From Thermoflavimicrobium daqui (GTDB lineage Bacteria; Bacillota; Bacilli; Thermoactinomycetales; Thermoactinomycetaceae), in NCBI RefSeq assembly GCF_003313465.1, contig NZ_KZ845667.1, forward strand, positions 248,001 to 312,000: a stretch of 64,000 nucleotides of DNA, given 5' to 3'. The notes below the pieces were generated by a model. That model ran no database searches. It was not told the DNA's origin and saw only the letters and a list, made by a program, of their open reading frames with translations. Position numbers and translations under genes: made by a program. Every line of letters begins with the position of its first letter. Position 1 is the first letter of the stretch. This document shows, piece after piece, positions 19,299 to 28,767 of the stretch.

Positions 19299-20252
19299 CT
19301 AACAATTCACACGTTCGAGATAAGCTAAGTCAAGCAATCCATTGCCTTCTGCCCATTTGCTATTACCGAGTGGGATGGTATGTTTACAAATTTGCGAGTA
19401 GATTTCTGCTTCATTAAATTTCCGACGAAACTCTTTTTCACCTTGGCTTAATATCAATGCTGCAGCTCCTGCTACATGTGGAGTAGCCATGGAAGTTCCC
19501 GAAAACCGAGCGTACTTATTATCGGGAATTGTGGAAATAATTTGAACCCCAGGAGCTACTAAGTCAATTTGATCGTTGGTATTGCTAAAATAAGCTATTT
19601 TTTGATTTAAGTCAACAGCCCCTACTTGTATAACTTCAGGTAGTGCACCAGGATATGCTATTTCAATGGTTTCATCCCAATTATCTTCTTGTTTCCCTTC
19701 ATTCCCTGCTGCACAAATAACTACAATCCCACTTTCAGTAGCTCGACGAATAGCCATGTGCATTTGATAATCATATACAGGTCCGCCCAATGACATACTA
19801 ATTACTCGAACTCTTTCATCATTCTTTCCACGCCAGTCAATCGCATAATGGATAGCATTTGTAATACTTTGATATGTTCCTTGTCCTTGACTATTTAATA
19901 CTTTTAAGATTAACAATTTTGCTTTTGGTGCAACTCCGATAACACCCTTCCCATTTTCGACTGCTGCAATTGTACCAGCGACATGTGTCCCATGACCATT
20001 CCCATCACTTATATTATGAGGGTCTCCTTGATCATCATCAGTAAAATTTACTCCTTCAATGATTTGTCCCTTTAGATCCGGATGATCAGCTTGACAGCCT
20101 GTATCTAAAACAGCAATTACAACTCCATCACCTTTATTCCCTGTCTTGTCCCAAAATTTTGGTGCATGAATCATCTGAACACCTGGTGGAATTTCATTGG
20201 CTGAAGAATAAACTTCATCGATTTGGTAAGGGATCAGTTTTACTTTATACAT
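19299..20252 (-). CDS. isp: Intracellular subtilisin (ISP-type serine protease)
   Basis: 317 aa, no signal peptide. The N-terminal KLIPYQID is the LIPY motif of the short inhibitory propeptide of intracellular subtilisins. The triad is D50 (VLDTGCQADHPD), H87 (GNGHGTHVAG) and S254 (SGTSMATPH), with the oxyanion Asn in AAGNEG. ISPs degrade cytosolic protein in stationary phase and sporulation. The ATG has a GAGGAGAG ribosome site. The upstream 353 nt (20253-20605) are A/T rich, hold divergent promoters by position, and show no gene. Confidence 0.92.
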   Translation of the reverse strand: MYKVKLIPYQIDEVYSSANEIPPGVQMIHAPKFWDKTGNKGDGVVIAVLDTGCQADHPDLKGQIIEGVNFTDDDQGDPHNISDGNGHGTHVAGTIAAVENGKGVIGVAPKAKLLILKVLNSQGQGTYQSITNAIHYAIDWRGKNDERVRVISMSLGGPVYDYQMHMAIRRATESGIVVICAAGNEGKQEDNWDETIEIAYPGALPEVIQVGAVDLNQKIAYFSNTNDQIDLVAPGVQIISTIPDNKYARFSGTSMATPHVAGAAALILSQGEKEFRRKFNEAEIYSQICKHTIPLGNSKWAEGNGLLDLAYLERVNC

Positions 20253-20605
20253 CGAAAATCTCTCCTCTCTTCCATCTATATTTATGAGTATGATTCAAAC
20301 AGCTAAATAATGAACATTTCCTATCATTTCAATAGTCAATATTCTAACAAGAATGTAACATCGTAGATCTTCTTATTTTTTTGTAACGTTATTTTTTGAT
20401 AAAAAAGATATAATGGGATACTTCCTTTTCATCTTCATTTTCTATTATTCCGTATATTACAATAATATATTGTGCGGATTATATATAATAATCAAATATT
20501 GGATAGGATATGGATTTATCAAAATAATATCTCTAGTAAATAGACTTACTATTATAAATAACATTTATTATAATTAGAATAAAATCATCCTTACGAGGTG
20601 TTATT

Positions 20606-21850
20606 ATGAAAAAACACTATGATGTTATTATTGTAGGTTCAAGATGCGCAGGCTCTACCTTAGCTATAGAGCTAGGAAAAGCTAATTACAATGTATTAAT
20701 GTTAGATCAAGCCACTTTTCCAAGTGATACCAATTCAACCCATACCTTCTTTAACAATACGGTACATATGTTGAAAGAGCTCGATGTAATGTCGGAATTA
20801 GAAAATACTTCAGCGCCAGCCATTCAGCGGGTCCTTTTTCAATTCGATGATATAAAAATCGAAGGTGATTTACCTCCTATCTATAATGAAGAGAGAAGTT
20901 ATTGTATTCCTCGAAAGTTTTTTGATCAAGTGATGCTTAATAAGGCCACCTCTTTTACTACAGTTACCCATATTGAGGGATTTCGAGTCAAATCACTTCT
21001 GAAAGAATCAGATACAGTTGTTGGAGTTGAGGGAACAAATCAAGCAGGACAAATCTTACAATTTACAGCTAAGTTAGTTGTTGGAGCAGATGGGCGTAAC
21101 TCTACCATACGAGATCTACTTAAGTTGACACCAAAACAAAAAGTTCCTACGGACTTTGCTTTCTTTTATAGCTACATCACTGATCTAGAACAATCATCCC
21201 CTCCAAAATTTGAGGTATATCGTATCCATGATCGAACATTGGTTATTTTCCCAACTACTGAAGGTCAATATGTTGTATTTATTGCATTCCCACTTACATA
21301 CAAAACATGGTTAAAAACATTTCGCGAAAAGCCTCAAGAAGCTTATTTAGAATTTTTAAAAACCAACTTCCCTGAGATCCACCTTGAAAGTCGGCTAACC
21401 AATGCAACTGTAGTCGAACGTGTCAAAGGCTTGATCGGATTTAATAACCATTGGTATCCAGCAATGGGCAAAGGATGGGCATTAGTAGGTGATGCTGCTG
21501 TCTTTAAAGATCCTGGTGTTGCCCAAGGAATGCATGATGCGATTTATGGTGGACGTGCCTTAGCTGATGTTTTAAAGCATCATGATTGGGAGTTACAGTT
21601 AGAGGAAATGAGAGAGCTTTATGAAAAGAAATTGGAAGAAAAGTTTTCAGAGTTGTTTGGGCTTGCTCTTACACTTACCAAAAATCAACTTATATCAGTA
21701 GAACAAAAGATGATACAACGCATAGTCAGTGCCAATCCTGAAGCCACGAAGCAATTTTTAGGTATGTACAACCATGCAAATACAATTGATGAATTTAATC
21801 AAACTATTGTAAAAATTATTCAAGCATCAGGTGGTTCTCCCAAAAGTTAG
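20606..21850 (+). CDS. FAD-dependent oxidoreductase, geranylgeranyl-reductase/halogenase-like
   Basis: 414 aa. N-terminal dinucleotide motif VIIVGSRCAGSTLAIELGKANYNVLMLD, second FAD motif VVGADGRNSTIRDLL and third motif WALVGDAAVFKDPGVAQGMHDA. These define the FAD-dependent monooxygenase/geranylgeranyl reductase group. The first motif reads GSRCAGS rather than GxGxxG, as in several reductases of this group. Substrate unknown; no pathway genes adjoin. GAGGTG lies before the ATG. Confidence 0.82.
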   Translation: MKKHYDVIIVGSRCAGSTLAIELGKANYNVLMLDQATFPSDTNSTHTFFNNTVHMLKELDVMSELENTSAPAIQRVLFQFDDIKIEGDLPPIYNEERSYCIPRKFFDQVMLNKATSFTTVTHIEGFRVKSLLKESDTVVGVEGTNQAGQILQFTAKLVVGADGRNSTIRDLLKLTPKQKVPTDFAFFYSYITDLEQSSPPKFEVYRIHDRTLVIFPTTEGQYVVFIAFPLTYKTWLKTFREKPQEAYLEFLKTNFPEIHLESRLTNATVVERVKGLIGFNNHWYPAMGKGWALVGDAAVFKDPGVAQGMHDAIYGGRALADVLKHHDWELQLEEMRELYEKKLEEKFSELFGLALTLTKNQLISVEQKMIQRIVSANPEATKQFLGMYNHANTIDEFNQTIVKIIQASGGSPKS

Positions 21851-22030
21851 ATAGAATATAATAATTGTTTATAGTACTTCCTTGGAAGACTATGGATAAT
21901 ATGACCAAAAAACTAAATCATTCTTAAAACCAATGCAAGTCTTTCAACTATGTATCATCTCTTGAAATTCTGGTATTCTGGGTGTTCATATCTTCGTTCT
22001 CAACTCTTACTTCCTGACTCACCCATGTTA

Positions 22031-22068
22031 AAAGCACTATATCCCAATTATCAAGGATATAGTGCTTT
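22031..22068. terminator. Bidirectional terminator
   Basis: 14-bp perfect stem (AAAGCACTATATCC and complement) with a 10-nt loop, between converging genes. Confidence 0.8.
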
Positions 22069-22078
22069 AGTCTAGTGA

Positions 22079-22789
22079 TCAAGGTCCTTTTGATGGTGGA
22101 TTGAGGATATGAACAGCAAATTCACCAGCATGAGGCATTCCTGAACATTCTATTTGCTTCACTGCTTGATTTATGTCATAAAATGTTTTCTTCAGTTCAA
22201 CCTTGTTACTAAACAGAGCCCAGCAAGCAGCTTGGGTACCAAATGGCAGACCGACGCTTCCAGGATTGACTATCCGCTTGCCACAAGCCTTTCGATCGAA
22301 TTGTATATGTGTATGTCCGCAAACGATTACGAAAGGTTCGATCCCTTCAAACATTGGCTTTAATTCTTCTTCTGGTGTGTTCACGCTAATTGCTTCTTCA
22401 TCGCTACGAGGTGATCCATGAACAAACAACACGGTACCAAGCCCTTCTATCTCGATCTTCTGCCACTCTGGAAGATTTGCCAAAAACTTCTGTTCCTCAT
22501 TAGACAGCTGATCCGTGCACCATTGATTGATTTCAGCAGTTAACACATCAAGCCCCTGTTCTACCCCGTACCGTTCTCCCACTTCGCGGTCCGCATTGCC
22601 CCGTACAAAACGCACTTCACAATCCAATTGATGTAACCGTTTTAGAACAGCTGCTGGCTCTGGCCCCCACGCCACATCACCGCCCACGACGATTAGATCC
22701 ACTTCTTGAGCTAAAATTTCCTTTATCACTGCTTCTAAAGCCGAATCATTGCCATGTATATCGTATATAGCTGCTACTTTTTTATACAT
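22079..22789 (-). CDS. Calcineurin-like metallophosphoesterase (YfcE/MJ0936 type)
   Basis: 236 aa. Metal-ligand motifs are YDIHGND, GGDVAWGP, RGNADRE, FVHGSP and CGHTHIQFDRK, followed by the family end IVNPGSVGLPFG. It hydrolyses phosphodiesters or phosphomonoesters; substrate unknown. It lies downstream of and co-directional with the phosphonate operon but 447 nt away, so a link to that pathway is only possible. The gap 22790-23236 shows no gene or clear signal. No good ribosome site is seen before its ATG. Confidence 0.87.
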   Translation of the reverse strand: MYKKVAAIYDIHGNDSALEAVIKEILAQEVDLIVVGGDVAWGPEPAAVLKRLHQLDCEVRFVRGNADREVGERYGVEQGLDVLTAEINQWCTDQLSNEEQKFLANLPEWQKIEIEGLGTVLFVHGSPRSDEEAISVNTPEEELKPMFEGIEPFVIVCGHTHIQFDRKACGKRIVNPGSVGLPFGTQAACWALFSNKVELKKTFYDINQAVKQIECSGMPHAGEFAVHILNPPSKGP

Positions 22790-23236
22790 AGGTAACTGCT
22801 ACTAAAAACATAGAAAAATATCCTGTTGTCTAGAAACTTCCTGTTTCATTGTGTCTAGTCTCACTACTCTCCCACTATTAAGGTTGGATCATCACACTCC
22901 ACAGGCGTTTAAATTCTAGTGTAGTCCCCAGTACATACACATGATTTCAATAGGTCTTCATCGTGTATTAATTTAAACTTGGTTATCGGCTATGGATATC
23001 CATTTCTATGCTTTAAAGTAGTTTTCCCCCCTCTTCAATCATAAAATAATTAGGAATGTTCCTTCATATTATTCCACATTTATTATATTTCTAAAGACTG
23101 CTATCTAATTCCTTCCCACTACATAGATGAACCAGTAAGTGATTAATTTACATGAATACACCTATCATTTTAAATAATATATCTATTCAGTTGATATGTC
23201 TATGAAAAATCCTTTCTAACTTCCACTAGTTCTCCT

Positions 23237-24124
23237 TTACTTGTTTTCACCATAGATGATCTGCTCCATCTCTTTCATCTTTGCTACATTCTGTAGATTA
23301 AAGATCTCTTCTACCGAACAAATTTCCTGCTCGATCACCTGAGTCGTTCCTGATTGCCGAATTCGCTTTAGTGCCTCATCCATAGCTCGAACAGATGCAC
23401 GTAAAGCTTGATTCGCATAGATCGTCATCCGAATCCCTAGATTTTTCAGCTCTTTTACTGTGATATCAGGGTATTTGGTCGGCACAACAATAAGCGGCAC
23501 TGGTAAAGTCCAATTTTTCGCAAACTCAATAATTTCATGCGGTGTTTTTTGCTTGGAATGAATCAAAATCGCATCCGCTCCTGCTTCGACATAGGCACGG
23601 GCTCGATATTGTGCCTCTTCTTGTCCTAAGCCTGCAATCAATGCTTCCACACGGGCAATAACGGTGAAATCCGGATCTTTTTGTACATATTTAGCTGTAC
23701 GAATCTTCGCGCAAAATTCATCAACTGAGACTAACACTTGTTGACGGTCATCAAAAGAGTTTAACTTTGGAAATACCTTATCTTCGATACAAATTCCCGC
23801 GATCTTGGCCGCTTCATATTTCTCCACCATCTGCCTTACATTATGGATGTTACCATAACCGGAGTCACAATCTGCAATGACAGGAAGCGAGCAAGATTCG
23901 TTCATCATCACCGCCCATTGCAAAAATTCTGTCATACTGAGAATACTCGCATCCGGAACAGTATGAAGTGCGGAGATGCCAAGCCCGCTCGCCCAAATCG
24001 CGTCAAATCCATGCTTTTCGGCCAACTTCGCACTTAATCCGTCATGTGCTCCAGCTACTAATACCATACGGTCTTCACCAAGCATTTTTCGCAAGATCTC
24101 CGCTTTGGTCTGTTGCCTCTTCAT
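23237..24124 (-). CDS. pepM: Phosphoenolpyruvate mutase (PepM)
   Basis: 295 aa from the ATG at 24124 with AAAGGAG upstream; a longer open frame overlapping the MFS gene lacks a ribosome site. PepM rearranges PEP to phosphonopyruvate, making the C-P bond that commits carbon to phosphonates. The isocitrate-lyase-superfamily barrel has Mg ligands D85 and D87 (IADCDSGYGN) and the gating-loop signature E114-D115-K116...N122-S123 (EDKVFPKLNS). N122-S123 separates true mutases from phosphonopyruvate hydrolases, which carry T-S there. It is the last gene of a 13-gene operon, 37 nt after the MFS gene. Confidence 0.92.
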   Translation of the reverse strand: MKRQQTKAEILRKMLGEDRMVLVAGAHDGLSAKLAEKHGFDAIWASGLGISALHTVPDASILSMTEFLQWAVMMNESCSLPVIADCDSGYGNIHNVRQMVEKYEAAKIAGICIEDKVFPKLNSFDDRQQVLVSVDEFCAKIRTAKYVQKDPDFTVIARVEALIAGLGQEEAQYRARAYVEAGADAILIHSKQKTPHEIIEFAKNWTLPVPLIVVPTKYPDITVKELKNLGIRMTIYANQALRASVRAMDEALKRIRQSGTTQVIEQEICSVEEIFNLQNVAKMKEMEQIIYGENK

Positions 24125-24161
24125 ATAAACTAACTCCTTTCTCGCATTGAAAGCTGAATAT

Positions 24162-25454
24162 TTAGGTCTTGCTAGCCGTTTCAGCTCTGTCACTTAACGT
24201 CGTCTCCTTCATCCCCAGACTACGCACAGATGAGGAGAGTAAACCCAAAATGGCACTAACCAAGACAATAAGTCCACCGCAGATAAAGGTCACTTCTACT
24301 CCAAAAGCTGTTACTGCCACCCCGGTTACCGCCAGACCAACTGGCATCATACAATACGAACCAAGACTGTCCACACTCCCAACACGACCGAGCAAATGCT
24401 GCGGTACTGTTTCTTGTAAAGTTGTTACCCAAATCACGCCGAACACTTGGAAACTTATACCATATAAGACAGCCATTGTAGCCACTAACACTAGGCTAGG
24501 GAATAGTCCCATCAACAATAGGCTAACTCCCATTAACGCAATGGCAATGAATGTGATGACTCCACGCCTACGTAAGCGGTTTAAATCGATATGACCTACC
24601 ATTAACCCGCCGAGCAACGCGCCAACCCCGGTCAGTGTAAAGATCAATCCAAGTACGCCCGCCCCTGATTTCATGGGGCCGAGAACCAGAAATGACAATC
24701 CAACATCGATTACCCCACTCACAATCGCATTAGCGACGGCAGCAATAGCGATAATAATCCACAACCACTGTATAGAAAAAACATAACGAAGTCCTTCCTT
24801 TATCTCAGCTAACAGACCCACTTTTTCTTCTTCTCCATTAGTAGACTTCTCTGTTGGTGACTGAGCAACATAAGAGTAACGAATGAAAAGCAGTGTGAGA
24901 GCTGAGATGACAAAAGACAATCCATTAACCATAAAAGCAGCAGCCATGCCGAAAAACTCGACGACTAACGCTCCTAGAATCGGGCCACCTATTACGGCAC
25001 TCTGCCGCCCAATACTATTTAGTGAGTTGGCTTGCAACAGCATTTCCTCTGGAATTAGCTCCTTAACGATTACCATATAGGCTGGTTGAAAAAAAGCATC
25101 AGCTAAACCAAAAATGATGTAGATAGTAATCACTAGCACAAAACTCGGTTGATTTGACAGTGCCAATATTGCAAGAGCAAAGGCCATTACTGCCCGTATA
25201 AGATCCGAATATAAAAGAATCGTTCGCCGAGACATACGGTCAACAATTGCCCCAGCAAATAGCATCATCAGAAGATTCGGTATCAAAAAGGCAATAAACG
25301 CAATTGCTGTTGCATTCGCTGATCCAGTAGTGGTCACTACATACCATACGAAAGCGACCCGAAACACATTGTCACCTAGGTGAGAAAGAGTTTGCCCACT
25401 CCAAAGCAACGCAAAATCTCGGTGTCTTAAGGCTGTGAAAGCTCCCCAATTCAT
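24162..25454 (-). CDS. MFS exporter of the phosphonate cluster
   Basis: 430 aa, about twelve membrane helices. The MFS loop 2-3 motif appears as AGAIVDRMSRRTILLYSD; DLGSYCMMPVGLAVTG lies in the C-terminal half. It resembles the MFS_3/enterobactin-exporter-like group that serves many natural-product clusters. Likely exports the phosphonate product and gives self-protection (inference). GAGGAGG precedes the ATG; 28 nt separate it from the nucleotidyltransferase gene. Confidence 0.85.
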   Translation of the reverse strand: MNWGAFTALRHRDFALLWSGQTLSHLGDNVFRVAFVWYVVTTTGSANATAIAFIAFLIPNLLMMLFAGAIVDRMSRRTILLYSDLIRAVMAFALAILALSNQPSFVLVITIYIIFGLADAFFQPAYMVIVKELIPEEMLLQANSLNSIGRQSAVIGGPILGALVVEFFGMAAAFMVNGLSFVISALTLLFIRYSYVAQSPTEKSTNGEEEKVGLLAEIKEGLRYVFSIQWLWIIIAIAAVANAIVSGVIDVGLSFLVLGPMKSGAGVLGLIFTLTGVGALLGGLMVGHIDLNRLRRRGVITFIAIALMGVSLLLMGLFPSLVLVATMAVLYGISFQVFGVIWVTTLQETVPQHLLGRVGSVDSLGSYCMMPVGLAVTGVAVTAFGVEVTFICGGLIVLVSAILGLLSSSVRSLGMKETTLSDRAETASKT

Positions 25455-25482
25455 AATTGTTCCTCCTCTTCGCTACTCGTGC

Positions 25483-26415
25483 TCAGACGAACAGGAACGA
25501 ACTATCAATCTGCCATCTTCCCTGTCCATACTGTCGTAAAAACTCCGCAACTGAAACCAATACCGGATCCTTTTTTACATAGGAAAACAAACTGGCTAAC
25601 TGATTTAGGATAGAGTGAAAATAAGTAATGCCCAACTCTTCCTTTTGCGGAAAAAGCAATGTCTCCACCTGTAGTAACGGCTCAGGTAATGTCTCCTCTT
25701 TTTGTTTTAAACGTTTAATATATTTTAGCGCTAACTTAATGTCATGCGGTGTAACACCTTTGGCTGCCAACGCTGCCAGTACCACTCCTTCTGCTGCGAT
25801 TCGCGCCATGACTCCGCTCGTCAACTGATCCTCTCTACTATTTAGTCGGCTAGCACTGTCTTCGAGATAATCCATGGCCCCGATGAAATTAAGAAGTAGT
25901 TGCGATTCTGGCAAAAGATCAGTACGAGACTCTCGCTTCCAACGCTGATGACGCTCAGCTCCGGCTAACGGGATACCCATCCGAAGTCGATTTAAGAACC
26001 GAACCTCCAAGATTTGCAGAACAGGCAGACAAATTGGCTGTGTGTTATCATCAAAAAATACCGCAAACTTCCTCATTGCTTGTATCAGACGTTCGATCGA
26101 CTCCATTCTCACAAACTCAATATTGACCTCTACTCCATTGACCATCACGAGATAATCATCGGAGAGGCTAGTCGGATGGGGTATAGATTTCGCTTCGTCC
26201 TTTATAGTTGGAGTTTCTCCTGCTTCGAGTAACACGAGTAAATCAATATCGGAAGAAACATGTGATAATCCCTCAGCATAAGAACCCACTAATAGTACAG
26301 CTGAGTCATTAGGCAGTCCGTAAAATAGTTTATTAAACGATTCAGGATTCACGCCACGCTCTTCCACCGCCGCTTGTACTGATGGCGGCAATTGTACCCA
26401 CATCGAATCTTTCAT
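25483..26415 (-). CDS. MNT/KNTase-type nucleotidyltransferase of the phosphonate cluster
   Basis: 310 aa from the ATG at 26415, preceded by GGAGGAG and sharing one base with the previous stop (TGATG), so it is translationally coupled. The N-terminal domain has LLVGSYAEGLSHVSSDIDLLVLLE, the GSx10DxD motif of polymerase-beta-like transferases, and a third carboxylate in VEVNIEF. The C-terminal 200 residues are helical. Relatives adenylylate antibiotics, proteins or small molecules. Here it could activate a phosphonate intermediate or protect the host by modifying the product; neither is proven. Confidence 0.75.
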   Translation of the reverse strand: MKDSMWVQLPPSVQAAVEERGVNPESFNKLFYGLPNDSAVLLVGSYAEGLSHVSSDIDLLVLLEAGETPTIKDEAKSIPHPTSLSDDYLVMVNGVEVNIEFVRMESIERLIQAMRKFAVFFDDNTQPICLPVLQILEVRFLNRLRMGIPLAGAERHQRWKRESRTDLLPESQLLLNFIGAMDYLEDSASRLNSREDQLTSGVMARIAAEGVVLAALAAKGVTPHDIKLALKYIKRLKQKEETLPEPLLQVETLLFPQKEELGITYFHSILNQLASLFSYVKKDPVLVSVAEFLRQYGQGRWQIDSSFLFV

Positions 26416-27533
26416 CAATACTCCTCCTTCAGTTGCTTCAGTGTCATCTGAACGAAAGAATGAATCCCAAGTAACCAACCATCAACGGCCGTCACATCGC
26501 ACCCTCTTCTTTTCTTTCCTTGCCAATGACCAATCCCATAACCGATTTTGATGATCCCTAATCGATAAGCCTTAGGAATCACAGAATAAAACGCCGTGTC
26601 GAAATGAACAAAGCTTGATTTGGGATGCTCGTAGTCAGTTCCAGTCCAAAAAGCATAGAGAAAATCCTTATGTTGTAAGAATAGGGTAAAGCCGATTAAA
26701 TCACCGTCAGCCATCGCTCGTGCTACTAGAAGATCTTCTGATGAGAATGCGTCTTTCAGCCGTTCCAATCGACGATATTCCTCATCTAACGAGGAGTAGT
26801 TGCCATACTTTCGAACCAATTTTATCCGTAATCGAAGCAAATCTTCTCCACTTTCATTTAACGGACACACCTCTGTTTTAACCCCTGCTTCGTATAGAAA
26901 TTGAATCTCTCTCTTTATTCCTGATCGTTGCTTCTTTTTTAGTCCATTGATGTAATCATCAAAAGAGTTGCCTAATAAACGTAATTCCGATTTATATGTT
27001 AAGGGAAACTTTTGATATCCCTGTTCTGCTAATACATTTGTGAAGTCATTTTTATCCTCTGGCACATACAAATACCCGATCAATTTCAACCCTTTGGACT
27101 GAGCCCAACTGGCAATCTCTCTGATTAGAATCCGCATCATCTGTACATTACTGTACTCCTGTCCAGCCATAGTACATTCATAACCTGGCCACATTAGGAT
27201 CAAACAGGGAAACCAATCCTCACGACGTGTTACCTGTCTAAGTACAGATCGACGGGCAGCTATCTTCTCATTAATAGGAAAAACTGGTTCTTCCGCTAAC
27301 ATTAAGTCGTAAGGATTGTAGGCATTATAACTGGTCGGAGAATCAAGAATGGAGCCATGTACCATCATCACTGGACAGGAAGCTTTCTCAAGAAGGAACA
27401 TGAAATTCTTTCCTTCAATCCTTCCATTCATTACTTTCAGCCAACGTGGAGAAGAGAATAGAGAACTTTCATCCAAATGCTTCCCAAGCAGCGACTGTCC
27501 TTCTAAGACACGGAACCGTAATAACTTCTCCAT
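26415..27533 (-). CDS. FemAB/GNAT-like transferase 3 of the phosphonate cluster
   Basis: 372 aa from the ATG at 27533 with GGAAGGAG upstream; an ATG 30 nt earlier overlaps the previous stop but lacks a ribosome site. Two GNAT-like halves; the family-typical core is FDDYINGLKKKQRSGIKRE followed by a C-terminal GYGIGHWQGKKRRGCDVTAV. This matches the FemAB-like (PF04339/PF13480) fold, in which several members transfer an aminoacyl group from tRNA to an amine. It is paralogous to the next upstream gene. Likely forms an amide bond on a phosphonate; substrate unknown. Confidence 0.72.
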   Translation of the reverse strand: MEKLLRFRVLEGQSLLGKHLDESSLFSSPRWLKVMNGRIEGKNFMFLLEKASCPVMMVHGSILDSPTSYNAYNPYDLMLAEEPVFPINEKIAARRSVLRQVTRREDWFPCLILMWPGYECTMAGQEYSNVQMMRILIREIASWAQSKGLKLIGYLYVPEDKNDFTNVLAEQGYQKFPLTYKSELRLLGNSFDDYINGLKKKQRSGIKREIQFLYEAGVKTEVCPLNESGEDLLRLRIKLVRKYGNYSSLDEEYRRLERLKDAFSSEDLLVARAMADGDLIGFTLFLQHKDFLYAFWTGTDYEHPKSSFVHFDTAFYSVIPKAYRLGIIKIGYGIGHWQGKKRRGCDVTAVDGWLLGIHSFVQMTLKQLKEEY

Positions 27534-27559
27534 GTCTGTAACTCCTTCCGTTTTCCGGT

Positions 27560-28723
27560 TCATCCGTTCATATACCGAGAACGCTCACGCTTCTCCCACT
27601 CGCAACGCACAATCGCAATTTGCCTTATAACAGGTATTAAAGTGGGACACAACGCTTTTATCCAACCACCGACTGGGGTCAAACGGCAGCCTCTTCGTCT
27701 TTTGGCATCAGTAGCTGCATGACCGTAGGAAATACAGGTAACCCCATACACCGCTGCTTGTTCAACCGGTTGATAAAACGTATTTTCAAAATACGTGAAC
27801 TTAGCTCTTGGGTCGTCATATTCGCTTCCGGTAAAAAAAGCATGCCAAATATCCCTATCTCTTATAAATAAAGTAAATGAAAGAAGTTGATCCCCATCCT
27901 TACAACCAAATACGGTTATTTGTTCTCCAAACATATCCTTCAATCGTTCAAAACGCCTGCGTTCCACAACTTGATCTACTTCATGCCCATATTTTCGTTT
28001 ATTTGCACAACGAAGGTGTACCATTTCTTCTATCCATGGTTCTAGAGGGATCACTTCCGTCCGTAAGCCTAGTTCTCTCATTTGTTTACGTTCGCGACGA
28101 ATTTTCTTGCGCATCGGATGAGTAAGGGACTGTAAATATATCTCGAAATTGCCTTCGGATAGATACAAATTACTGCAATGGGTCAGTGGCACCCAGCTAA
28201 AACCATTTCGTGTTAAAACCTCTGACCAGACTCCATCTTCTTCTGCATATAAAAGAGTGATCAATTTCAACTCTTGCTTCTGTCCCCAATCCACTACCTT
28301 TGAGATTAAAGCTTCAAGGTCTGCTTTTTCTCGATATCCTGGACCGATGGGAAAACATTCATAACCAGGGTAGGTAAAGATCAAATTAGGAAACCACTCC
28401 TCAGCTGATCCTATCTGCTCCTGAAGTTGTATCAGCATTTCATGTGCTATTTTATCCGCCTTAAACACACTATTTGTCGAAGTCAACAGAGTATGGACAT
28501 TTTGCAGTTCGTATGCATTTGGGTTATCGACGACACTTCCAAAAAGTCCGAGACGACTCTTTTCTGCCCGACTAATCGTCCACCATAGTTTTTTCCCTTC
28601 TATTCGCTCACCCATCGTATCGATCCACATTTTTTGGGCAAACAAAGAAGCTTGTTCCGAGAGTTGAGACCATTCATCCGGCGCGGCGGAATTCACTTTA
28701 AGCGTATAATTCCCAGCTGTCAT
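27560..28723 (-). CDS. FemAB/GNAT-like transferase 2 of the phosphonate cluster
   Basis: 387 aa from the ATG at 28723 with GGAAGGAG 10 nt before. The same plan as its neighbour: FEIYLQSLTHPMRKKIRRE in the centre, HAFFTGSEYDDPRAKFTYFE, then SYGHAATDAKRRRGCRLTPV. The paired motifs (GYECFPIGPGYREKADLE here, GYECTMAGQEYSNVQMMR there) show tandem duplication followed by divergence, so each probably uses a different amino acid or acceptor. Function inferred from fold and context. Confidence 0.72.
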   Translation of the reverse strand: MTAGNYTLKVNSAAPDEWSQLSEQASLFAQKMWIDTMGERIEGKKLWWTISRAEKSRLGLFGSVVDNPNAYELQNVHTLLTSTNSVFKADKIAHEMLIQLQEQIGSAEEWFPNLIFTYPGYECFPIGPGYREKADLEALISKVVDWGQKQELKLITLLYAEEDGVWSEVLTRNGFSWVPLTHCSNLYLSEGNFEIYLQSLTHPMRKKIRRERKQMRELGLRTEVIPLEPWIEEMVHLRCANKRKYGHEVDQVVERRRFERLKDMFGEQITVFGCKDGDQLLSFTLFIRDRDIWHAFFTGSEYDDPRAKFTYFENTFYQPVEQAAVYGVTCISYGHAATDAKRRRGCRLTPVGGWIKALCPTLIPVIRQIAIVRCEWEKRERSRYMNG

Positions 28724-28767
28724 CCAGCTTTTTCTCCTTCCTTTTCTTTCAATTGCTATCATGTTTA

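Noticed and set aside
22079-22789. Metallophosphoesterase as last gene of the phosphonate operon
   Set aside because: A 447-nt gap, lower GC and housekeeping-type family; kept as a neighbour only.
23237-24193. Longer start of pepM overlapping the MFS gene
   Set aside because: The extra 23 residues lack a ribosome site; the ATG at 24124 has AAAGGAG and gives a family-length protein.
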